A stretch of DNA of 5,354 nucleotides, taken from contig CAIOKW010000286.1 in NCBI GenBank assembly GCA_903858975.1, forward strand, positions 1 through 5,354. Reading direction: 5' to 3'. Of this stretch, positions 1-4,978 are shown in pieces (positions within the stretch are counted from its first letter, which is position 1; every line of letters begins with the position of its first letter). Source of the DNA: Oligoflexia bacterium. GTDB lineage: Bacteria; Bdellovibrionota; UBA1018; CAIMNF01. The position numbers were made by a program, and so were the translations under genes. Below the pieces are notes generated by a model. The model worked only from the letters and a program-made list of their open reading frames with translations, made no database searches and was not told where the DNA came from.

Positions 1-19
1 AGAGGAGTTTCTTCATCAT
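1..19 (-). CDS. fliP: Probable start of fliP (flagellar type III export gate protein), cut by the window edge
   Basis: Two in-frame ATG codons (19-17 and 16-14) open a frame that reads M-M-K-K-L-L before the left edge. The first ATG overlaps the fliO stop as ATGA, a typical sign of translational coupling. A purine-rich AAGGGA lies about 10 bases before ATG 19 inside the end of fliO. A Lys-Lys-Leu-Leu start fits the cleavable signal peptide usual for FliP, and fliP normally follows fliO in fliLMNOPQR clusters. Only five or six codons are visible, so the identity rests mainly on gene order. Which ATG is used cannot be decided here. Confidence 0.55.
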
Positions 20-1290
20 AGTGATTTCATCCCTTGAAGACGTTGTCGGAGTTGGTTCCGAGCACCACTTCCCTGAGTCATTCCAGCAGTAGTTCCCGAT
101 ACATTAGCGGGAGCACTAGAGGCTACTTGTTGATTTTGATAAGCCGAGCGGGCAACGATCGCGCCAGCACCGTTACTTGACTTCAAGAGTGTATTAAAAG
201 AAGCACCGAGATCAATCTTCGGCTCAGCGTTGATCATTTGAGGCTTAGCACCAAACATCTTTCCGATCGAGTCAGCAACCTTTGGATCATCGAGCACATC
301 CATATCAGCCTCATCTGCATCCAGTTGAGTAATGAGCTGTACATTGTCCTGGGTCACTCCTAAAACAAATTGTTGATCCTTGATTCTGACCACCGTAATG
401 CTTTGCTTTGGCCCTAAAGCATGATTCGCAAGCACTTCAATATAAGGTTTTTGCTTCTTAGTTCCGGCAAGCATGTTTGATAACCATGAATCCCCTACTC
501 GCTTGGCTTGAACTCCGGTTTTCTTTCTTTTCACATAAATCAGAACAAGACCTAATCCACCCACCACTAAAAACATGGCTAAAATGGAACGGAAAGCGGA
601 TGGCCCTTGCTGAGCACTCCCGAGTTGAACATTCCCAGTACTCCGAGTACCCGTCAGGCGACTCTTCGCTTTCACTTCAGCTTTATTTTCTAATTCTGGC
701 TCAGGTTTAACTTCTTCCTTCGCTTCTGATTTCACTTCTGCCTTCACCTCGGATTTTGAAGTGAGCTTCTCTTCACTCGGTGCACGAGCTTCAATCTTTT
801 CTACTTTTACATCGGAGCGTCCCAACACTTTTGCAAGGAGAGACTTTTCATGGCCACTTGAGTCTGACTTGGACGCAATAGCCGATGGAAAGGTAATGGT
901 AATGGTCTTACCCTTCAGCTCCATCTTCACTTTACCTTTATAAACATCCGCATTTCCCGCAACCGAGAATCGAACTCGCACTAAGTTCGGAGCGTATTGA
1001 TAGGCAAACACCTTACTAAAAGCTTGTGAATCCGATGCGTCTGCATGAATGATTTTTGCAGGATAGATCGTTGAGTTCTGAATAGAGAACTGAACAATAT
1101 CTCTCACATAATCAAACTCAAGGGCTCCCTTCGGAGGCGCTCCATCGAGTTGAATTTGGGCGATTCCCCCACTCTGAAGGACAATGTCCCTCACCGTGTA
1201 AGAACCTGCGAAAACACTCGCAGAAGTAAATAATGCTGCGAGAGACAAAATTAAAACTGCTACTTTTTGGTGCCATCCTAGGCTCTTCAT
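16..1290 (-). CDS. fliO: FliO-type flagellar export assembly protein with an added AMIN-like secreted N-terminal domain
   Basis: FliO is an inner-membrane protein that helps assemble the FliP pore of the flagellar export gate. This 424-residue protein is over three times the length of enterobacterial FliO (about 120). A Sec signal peptide (residues 1-28, hydrophobic core VAVLILSLAALF, probable cleavage after SVFA) is followed by a beta-rich segment at about 30-137. Its pattern (YTVRDIVLQSGG, VQFSI, LVRVRFSV, ITITFPS) resembles AMIN domains of PilQ/AmiC-type envelope proteins. A Lys/Glu/Ser-rich linker follows (about 140-215), then a transmembrane helix (about 234-253) and a positively charged KRKK. 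The FliO core is at about 278-325 (IEVLANHALGPKQSITVVRI, FVLGVT), and a low-complexity tail rich in Gln, Ala, Ser and Gly runs to the end. An in-frame TAG at 1296-1294 fixes ATG 1290 as the first possible start. It lies 44 bases after fliN, and its stop overlaps the presumed fliP start. The FliO call is firm from the core domain and position; the AMIN call is by eye. Confidence 0.85.
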   Translation of the reverse strand: MKSLGWHQKVAVLILSLAALFTSASVFAGSYTVRDIVLQSGGIAQIQLDGAPPKGALEFDYVRDIVQFSIQNSTIYPAKIIHADASDSQAFSKVFAYQYAPNLVRVRFSVAGNADVYKGKVKMELKGKTITITFPSAIASKSDSSGHEKSLLAKVLGRSDVKVEKIEARAPSEEKLTSKSEVKAEVKSEAKEEVKPEPELENKAEVKAKSRLTGTRSTGNVQLGSAQQGPSAFRSILAMFLVVGGLGLVLIYVKRKKTGVQAKRVGDSWLSNMLAGTKKQKPYIEVLANHALGPKQSITVVRIKDQQFVLGVTQDNVQLITQLDADEADMDVLDDPKVADSIGKMFGAKPQMINAEPKIDLGASFNTLLKSSNGAGAIVARSAYQNQQVASSAPANVSGTTAGMTQGSGARNQLRQRLQGMKSL

Positions 1291-1295
1291 CTGCT

Positions 1296-1319
1296 ATTCC
1301 CTTCATCCATGAATGGAAT
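1296..1319 (-). promoter_or_regulatory. Small mRNA hairpin covering the fliO Shine-Dalgarno
   Basis: In the minus-strand transcript, AUUCC (1319-1315) pairs with GGAAU (1300-1296). After one mismatch, UUCA (1313-1310) pairs with UGAA (1305-1302), leaving a UGGA loop. The only plausible fliO ribosome-binding sequence, AAGGGA (1303-1298, eight bases... from its last base 1298 to the ATG at 1290 there are seven), lies in the 3' arm. The hairpin starts 15 bases after the fliN stop, close enough for a ribosome finishing fliN to disturb it. That would fit translational coupling. It is a short hairpin and could be chance. Confidence 0.35.
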
Positions 1320-1334
1320 GTTATAAAACGAAAA

Positions 1335-1664
1335 TTACTTCAACTGTTCGATACGTTCCATCGGAGATAAAATATCCGTGAGACGAATTCCAAATTTATC
1401 ATTTACCGTAACCACCTCGCCACGAGCAACGAGTCGATCATTGACTAAAACCTCCAGTGGCTCACCCGCGAACTTAGAAAGCTCCACTACTGAACCTTGT
1501 GCGAGCTGAAGGATATCTCGAATCGCCATTTTCGTACGACCCAGTTCCACTGTAACTTTAAGCGGGATGTCTAGAATGAAATCAAGTGAATGCACACCTT
1601 CCTGAGGTGCACTCTGATTCTGCCCTAAGCCGCCTTCAATCTTTCCTAAATTTGGTGTACTCAT
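1335..1664 (-). CDS. fliN: Flagellar motor switch protein FliN
   Basis: FliN forms the lower part of the cytoplasmic C-ring, with FliM, and helps dock the export ATPase complex and set rotation direction. The 109-residue protein has a short polar N-terminus (1-25) and then a complete SpoA/surface-presentation-of-antigens domain (about 27-101). The hallmark run is visible: ILDIPLKVTVELGRTKMAIR, then ILQLAQGSVVELSKFAGEPL, then VLVNDRLVARGEVV and FGIRLTDILS. E. coli FliN is 137 residues, so only the non-conserved N-terminus is shorter. The ATG at 1664 has GGGAG nine bases upstream. It begins 19 bases after the fliM stop and is surely in the same transcript. There is no CheC-type extension as in FliY. 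Confidence 0.97.
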   Translation of the reverse strand: MSTPNLGKIEGGLGQNQSAPQEGVHSLDFILDIPLKVTVELGRTKMAIRDILQLAQGSVVELSKFAGEPLEVLVNDRLVARGEVVTVNDKFGIRLTDILSPMERIEQLK

Positions 1665-1683
1665 GATTCTCTACTCCCTTTTC

Positions 1684-2670
1684 CTAATCTTCTACCGGTT
1701 TGGTTACTTGAACCGCACGAGTTCCGCGCGAAACCCCAAAAAAGCACTTAAACTTTTCGACGCCTTCAACATTGAGCGCTAATTCCCCATCACAATCCTG
1801 GTTCAATGGAATAATGTCACCGATGTTGAGATTTACGAGATCCCCAACCGTAATTGCGGTCTCTCCTAAATTCACAGAAACATTCGCCTGAAGTTGGCGC
1901 ATATGCTCTTCAAGGTTTTCCACCCACACCCGATCAGCGCGATCTGAGTCTGATTGGAATGAAGAGTTCAGTTTATTCTTAATGGATTCAATAGTTGAAT
2001 ACGGAATCACGAGCGCAATGGTTCCACTCGCATTCTCAAGTTCAACCTCAAATGTGGTAGAGATGATCACTTCGGAAAGTGGTACCACCCCAACAAATTG
2101 CGGATTGGTCTCAGTTCTCAAGTGAGCCAAGCCTACTTTATGAACTGGGGCCCATGCTTCTTCAATGTCTGCCACGGCAAGCGTCAGGACCTTATTCATG
2201 ATCATGAGCTCAATTCGAGTAAATTCTTTTCCATCACTCTTGGTATAAGGGCGATCCGTTCCACCAAAATAACTGTCAATCAAGGCATAGGCGAGTTTAG
2301 ACTCAAACACTAAAAGCACGGGTCCACGCAGGGTTTCTGAGCGCAAAATCCCAACACAACTCGGGATCGGGAGCGTATTAACAAACTCGCCAAATTTCAA
2401 TAAATCGGTAGAAATAATGCTGATCGATGCAATCTTGCGAAGTGAGTTAGACAGCGACATCCGGAAAAGCCGCACAAAACGCTCATAAATGAGATCGAGC
2501 GTCGGCATTTTACCGCGGATGACTCGATCCTGATTGGTAATGTCGTATTCTTGGACTTCCTTATTTGAGGAACCACTTTTAGCAGAACTAGGCGCACTGG
2601 TATCCAAAGAACCTTCAGCTACCGCATTGAGAAGTGCATCGACTTCAGACTGACTTAAAACCTGATTCAT
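1684..2670 (-). CDS. fliM: Flagellar motor switch protein FliM
   Basis: FliM is the middle layer of the C-ring; it binds phosphorylated CheY and passes the switching signal to FliG. The 328-residue length matches the family (334 in E. coli). The N-terminal CheY-P-binding segment is intact (LSQSEVDALLN, residues 5-15), followed by a polar linker (about 18-45). The FliG-binding middle domain covers about 46-235, with the typical MPTLDLIYERFVRLFRMSLS, the ALIDSYFGG stretch (129-137) and the following RIELMIMNKVLTLAVADIEEAW helix region. The C-terminal SpoA domain, which partners FliN, is at about 255-325 (VSVNLGETAITVGDLVNLNIGD is its core). The ATG at 2670 is preceded by AGGAGG three bases upstream, a strong but close Shine-Dalgarno. 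It starts 29 bases after the fliL stop and is cotranscribed with fliL and fliN. Retention of the CheY-binding motif suggests chemotactic control of this motor. Confidence 0.98.
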   Translation of the reverse strand: MNQVLSQSEVDALLNAVAEGSLDTSAPSSAKSGSSNKEVQEYDITNQDRVIRGKMPTLDLIYERFVRLFRMSLSNSLRKIASISIISTDLLKFGEFVNTLPIPSCVGILRSETLRGPVLLVFESKLAYALIDSYFGGTDRPYTKSDGKEFTRIELMIMNKVLTLAVADIEEAWAPVHKVGLAHLRTETNPQFVGVVPLSEVIISTTFEVELENASGTIALVIPYSTIESIKNKLNSSFQSDSDRADRVWVENLEEHMRQLQANVSVNLGETAITVGDLVNLNIGDIIPLNQDCDGELALNVEGVEKFKCFFGVSRGTRAVQVTKPVED

Positions 2671-2699
2671 AGCCCTCCTAGCTCCCTTAAATCGTAACC

Positions 2700-3326
2700 C
2701 TAACTACTCACAGCAAAGTTACTAAAGAATACGCCTTTAACTTTGCCGGTAATTAAAAAACTATTCAGCGCATTTCTAATCTCTTCCTTGAGAAAGTTGC
2801 GCCCTTCGCCTGTTTGTAAATCTGATGGTCTTTTACTATTAAAAAGATCGATGATGGCATTCCGAACGGGTGCCATTTTTTGAATAATTTCTTGTGCGGT
2901 ATCACTATTCGGGACTTCAAGAGCAATCACCACTCGCGCGAAACGAGGAGGAGTTCCAACGCTAGTCGATAAATTCACAGTGAATTGATCGAGCGATATG
3001 ACTTGATCTCCCTTTTTAGCTGCAGGTGCACCGCCGTGTTCACCACCGCCATGGCCGCCTTCAGCAGGCTTTTCCTCACCATGACCGCCACCGTGCTCTC
3101 CGCCGCCGTGCTCGCCACCACCATGACCTGCGTCTGCGCTCTCGGCCTGAATGTCCCCTACTGATTCTTTATGTTTGTCTTTTTGAAATTGAATGAAAAC
3201 GACGGCACCGATCCCGAGAATGAGAAGGAGATTTAAAATAGAAAGAATCATTCCGAGCTTTCCCGATTTATCGGAGCTCGATCCTGATTCTGCTGCGGGT
3301 TCTGGTTTTTTTGCTTCTTCCGACAT
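2700..3326 (-). CDS. fliL: Flagellar basal body-associated protein FliL with a His/Gly-rich linker
   Basis: FliL is a single-pass inner-membrane protein whose periplasmic domain forms rings around the MotAB stator and supports torque. The 208-residue protein has a charged, Ser-rich cytoplasmic N-terminus (1-23), one transmembrane helix (about 24-47, LGMILSILNLLLILGIGAVV), and a periplasmic linker. The linker (68-99) consists of GGGEH and GGH units carrying six histidines. The conserved SPFH-like FliL domain covers about 107-207 (VISLDQFTVNLS, RFARVVIALEV, APVRNAIIDLFNSKRPSDL, LKEEIRNALNSFLITGKVKGVFFSNFAV). The E. coli protein is about 154 residues; the excess here is mostly N-terminus and linker. 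It is the first gene of the fliLMNO(P) unit, behind a sigma-54-like promoter. No other ATG, GTG or TTG lies between ATG 3326 and the in-frame stop upstream, so this start is fixed, although the best Shine-Dalgarno is 14 bases away and better placed for an out-of-frame ATG at 3336. Confidence 0.95.
   Translation of the reverse strand: MSEEAKKPEPAAESGSSSDKSGKLGMILSILNLLLILGIGAVVFIQFQKDKHKESVGDIQAESADAGHGGGEHGGGEHGGGHGEEKPAEGGHGGGEHGGAPAAKKGDQVISLDQFTVNLSTSVGTPPRFARVVIALEVPNSDTAQEIIQKMAPVRNAIIDLFNSKRPSDLQTGEGRNFLKEEIRNALNSFLITGKVKGVFFSNFAVSS
3030..3125 (-). repeat. Imperfect 15-base coding repeats for GGGEH in the FliL linker
   Basis: The segment encodes FliL residues 68-99. It contains two adjacent Gly-Gly-Gly-Glu-His units (69-73, 74-78), a shortened Gly-Gly-Gly-His (79-82), an acidic/Pro break (84-89), and another unit at 93-97. 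Histidines fall at 68, 73, 78, 82, 92 and 97. Synonymous codons vary between units (for example GGT, GGC and GGA for glycine; CAC and CAT for histidine), so it is not a recent perfect duplication. The repeat is visible directly; metal binding is only inferred. Confidence 0.8.
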
Positions 3327-3340
3327 TGTCTGGCATCCTG

Positions 3341-3349
3341 CCTCTCCTT
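3341..3349 (-). promoter_or_regulatory. Strong Shine-Dalgarno before fliL, misplaced for the fliL ATG
   Basis: AAGGAGAGG in the transcript ends 14 bases before the fliL ATG (3326) but only 4 bases before an out-of-frame ATG (3336). A second weaker AGGA (3339-3336) ends 9 bases before the fliL ATG and may be what fliL uses. If the sigma-54 site is real, its transcript would begin near 3345, inside this sequence. Confidence 0.6.
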
Positions 3350-3355
3350 AAATTT

Positions 3356-3371
3356 TGCATTGGGATTGCCA
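3356..3371 (-). promoter_or_regulatory. Candidate sigma-54 (RpoN) promoter of the fliL operon
   Basis: The minus strand reads TGGCAATCCCAATGCA. Against the sigma-54 consensus TGGCAC-N5-TTGCA it has the full TGGCA of the -24 element, the TGCA of the -12 element, and exact GG-N10-GC spacing. Counting from the -12 GC, transcription would start near 3345, about 19 bases before the fliL ATG. The site lies between the flgE terminator and fliL, exactly where a new transcription unit would need one. RpoN with a FlrC/FleQ-type activator drives middle flagellar genes in many bacteria. No activator-binding site could be recognised. Confidence 0.65.
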
Positions 3372-3412
3372 AAACTACAAGTCGTCAAATATTTAATTTA
3401 TAAGAAAAATGT

Positions 3413-3485
3413 AAAAAAGGAGGGAGGTTAGCCGCCCCGGGCACCTAGAAGCACCCGAACTGACTGTTTTTTGACGGCTAACCCC
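3413..3485 (-). terminator. Intrinsic (Rho-independent) terminator after flgE
   Basis: In the transcript GGGGUUAGCCGUC (3485-3473) pairs with GGCGGCUAACCUC (3436-3424), a 13-base-pair stem with two G-U pairs and nine consecutive Watson-Crick pairs. An inner stem CGGGUGC/GUGCCCG (3457-3451 with 3444-3438, loop UUCUAG) stacks on it. A run of six U (3418-3413) follows five bases later. A 14-base unpaired AAAAAACAGUCAGU lies on the 5' side between the two stems, which is unusual for a simple terminator. It separates the flgE transcript from the fliL operon. The remaining 3372-3412 is plain AT-rich sequence. Confidence 0.75.
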
Positions 3486-3507
3486 TTAATATTCTATCAG
3501 GAACTAC

Positions 3508-3524
3508 CCTAAGCTAGGCTTAGG
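3508..3524 (-). repeat. Inverted repeat spanning the flgE stop codon
   Basis: CCTAAGC and GCTTAGG form perfect 7-base arms around a 3-base spacer. The flgE stop TAA (3522-3520) sits in one arm. In RNA it would be a short hairpin 22 bases before the terminator stem. It may protect the 3' end or be incidental. Confidence 0.5.
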
Positions 3525-4803
3525 TTCTCTTAAGGTTGATCACTTCACCGAGAAGCTCATCGCCCACTCCGATGACCTTACTGTTGGCCTGGAAGTTACG
3601 CTGAGCAGTCATCAAGTTAATGAACTCGTTTGCAATGTCGGTAGTCGAAGCTTCAAGCGCTTTAGATGATACTTGACCGCGACCACCCGCCATTGGAGCA
3701 CCAATGGTAGGCTGCCCTGAGTTACGAGTTTCTTTAAATTTGTTTCCACCTGATTTCAAAAGTTCTTCTGGGCTCTCAAATTTCGCAAGTGCAACTTGAG
3801 CCACACGAACTGTTTCACCATTTGAGTAGTAAGCCATCAAGCTTCCGTCATCTTCAAACTTCAGTGACCCCAAAGTTCCAGATGAGAAACCATTTTGAAT
3901 GGTTTTATAAGCCTCTGAATTTGAACCGTACTGAGTCAATTGAAGTCCATCTCCACCACTCTTGATGTCTTTACCGAAATTAAACTCAATTTTCTGGTCA
4001 GCTTTAGAGCCTTTGTTAAAGTTGAATGAAGAGCTATCAGTCGCTTGCTCCGCAAGGCGGCCTTTATCATCAAATTTTAATGAACCCGCAGCTTGAAGCA
4101 CCATCTCACCCGGCTTACCACCAGTGATGTCCTCACCTTTCGCCATTGCTTTCCACTCCCACTTTTGACCATCTACTTTGTTGAAGTAAAGAGTCACAGA
4201 GTGTGCCGCACCGTTTGAATCATAAACGGTAGTACCCGAAGCAAAATGTGAAGTTTTGTCTGGGTTTTTTGGATCAAATTTCTTAGTCATATCGACGCGA
4301 GAATCAAGATTTGCAAACAAATCAACCTTACCGGTTCCTTTTGCATCCAGAACAGCGCGATCAATAGAGATATCGCCCATTTTAGAAGTCACTTTACCTT
4401 CTTCGTCAACTTGGAACCCTTGAACTTTCCCACCGTCAGCACTCACCATTTTTCCTTCTTTATCGAAGTGGAATGCGCCATCACGAGTAAAACTACGGCC
4501 TTCGACGCTATCCGTAACGAAAAAGCCGTTACCGGTAATCGCTAAATCGGTTGGACTTTCTGTTTGAGTTAAAGTTCCTTGTGAGAAAACGGTACGAATG
4601 TTTCCTACTTTACTTCCGCGGCCCGTTGCCTGAGAAGATCCCATTCCATTCAGTGATTTTGCTACAGCATCTTTAAATTCTGGGCGAGCTGTTTTGAAGC
4701 CGGTGGTTGCAGAGTTGGCAATGTTATCGCCATAAACCGAAAGTGCCTCACCTTGGCCTTGGATCCCAGTATAACCAGTGTACATTGAAGATAGAATACC
4801 CAT
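3520..4803 (-). CDS. flgE: Flagellar hook protein FlgE
   Basis: FlgE is exported through the flagellar type III system and polymerises into the hook, the flexible joint between rod and filament. The 427-residue protein is close to the usual 400-430. The rod/hook N-terminal helix motif is at 4-37 (LSSMYTGYTGIQGQGEALSV, then DNIANSATTGFK). The conserved first beta region follows at about 83-131 (TDLAITGNGFFVTD, FTRDGAFHFDKEGKMV, GKVQGF). A variable surface domain spans about 160-315 (FlgE D2-like, Lys/Asp/Gly-rich). The C-terminal coiled-coil segment is at about 382-427 (LEASTTDIANEFINLMTAQR, NFQANSKVI). Its length and the central insert distinguish it from the rod proteins FlgF and FlgG (about 250-260). 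It contains no cysteine, so the Lys-Cys lysinoalanine crosslink of spirochete hooks is not possible. GGAGG lies 6 bases before the ATG. It follows a hook-operon protein and ends at its own terminator. Confidence 0.96.
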   Translation of the reverse strand: MGILSSMYTGYTGIQGQGEALSVYGDNIANSATTGFKTARPEFKDAVAKSLNGMGSSQATGRGSKVGNIRTVFSQGTLTQTESPTDLAITGNGFFVTDSVEGRSFTRDGAFHFDKEGKMVSADGGKVQGFQVDEEGKVTSKMGDISIDRAVLDAKGTGKVDLFANLDSRVDMTKKFDPKNPDKTSHFASGTTVYDSNGAAHSVTLYFNKVDGQKWEWKAMAKGEDITGGKPGEMVLQAAGSLKFDDKGRLAEQATDSSSFNFNKGSKADQKIEFNFGKDIKSGGDGLQLTQYGSNSEAYKTIQNGFSSGTLGSLKFEDDGSLMAYYSNGETVRVAQVALAKFESPEELLKSGGNKFKETRNSGQPTIGAPMAGGRGQVSSKALEASTTDIANEFINLMTAQRNFQANSKVIGVGDELLGEVINLKRT

Positions 4804-4809
4804 TGAGCG

Positions 4810-4814
4810 CCTCC
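4810..4814 (-). promoter_or_regulatory. Ribosome-binding site of flgE
   Basis: GGAGG lies six bases before the ATG at 4803, ideal spacing, and confirms this start. It is 14 bases downstream of the last leader hairpin, so that hairpin does not cover it. Confidence 0.85.
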
Positions 4815-4828
4815 ATGCGTCGTTCGTT

Positions 4829-4919
4829 GCGACACCACATCCTGTGGCACCGCCTTGTTTCAGGTTAACCTCTCGTCAGTCAGTCGGAGAGGTTTAGGCT
4901 TCCCAAAGGGTCCAGCCTA
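4829..4919 (-). promoter_or_regulatory. Structured 5' leader of flgE with three consecutive hairpins, class unknown
   Basis: Transcript order: hairpin 1 pairs UAGGCU (4919-4914) with AGCCUA (4900-4895), with CCC-UUU-GGG inside. Hairpin 2 pairs AACCUCUC (4894-4887) with GAGAGGUU (4874-4867) around a 12-base loop of GACU repeats. Hairpin 3 pairs GCGGUGCCACA (4853-4843) with UGUGGUGUCGC (4839-4829) around GGA: 11 pairs including three G-U pairs that hold only in the flgE-sense RNA. None is followed by a U-run, so they do not look like a terminator of the upstream gene. No known riboswitch core was recognised. The function is unknown; RNA stability or translational control is an inference. Confidence 0.5.
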
Positions 4920-4939
4920 GTTTCTACTACTCGTTAATA

Positions 4940-4966
4940 TAATCGTAGCACGAATTATATTAATTA
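4940..4966 (-). promoter_or_regulatory. Weak candidate promoter for flgE (sigma-28-like or sigma-70-like)
   Basis: The minus strand has TAAT, 15 bases, then TACGATTA (4966-4940), resembling the FliA/sigma-28 pattern TAAA-N15-GCCGATAA at 9 of 12 positions. Overlapping it is a perfect TATAAT (4959-4954) with a poor -35 TTAAAT (4982-4977) 17 bases upstream. The region is AT-rich, so either match may be chance. A start here would give a leader of roughly 130-145 bases containing all three hairpins. Confidence 0.25.
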
Positions 4967-4978
4967 AACAACTATTAT

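Noticed and set aside
477..943. Plus-strand open frames at 477-710 and 761-943
   Set aside because: They lie antisense inside fliO, show no recognisable domain and have biased content reflecting the fliO linker; the opposite strand has a convincing gene.
1118..1306. Minus-strand frames at 1118-1306, 2397-2597 and 4662-4850
   Set aside because: Out-of-frame shadows of fliO, fliM and flgE respectively; no independent coding signal.
2098..2313. Plus-strand open frame inside fliM
   Set aside because: Antisense to a highly conserved part of fliM, with no family resemblance.
3520..4803. Assignment as rod protein FlgG or FlgF
   Set aside because: They share the N- and C-terminal motifs but are about 250-260 residues; 427 residues with a large central insert indicates FlgE.
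4828..4843. GG-N10-GC sigma-54 match before flgE
   Set aside because: Spacing is right (AGGATGTGGTGTCGCA) but the -24 element lacks the CA after GG, the -12 is TCGC, and the match is inside the hairpin 3 palindrome; probably chance.
4829..4919. Cyclic di-GMP (GEMM) riboswitch before flgE
   Set aside because: The position would fit, but the conserved GEMM core and its GNRA-type tetraloop-receptor arrangement are not recognisable in these hairpins.
4867..4919. Intrinsic terminator for the upstream flagellar-operon gene
   Set aside because: Hairpins 1 and 2 have no following U-run in the sense strand.
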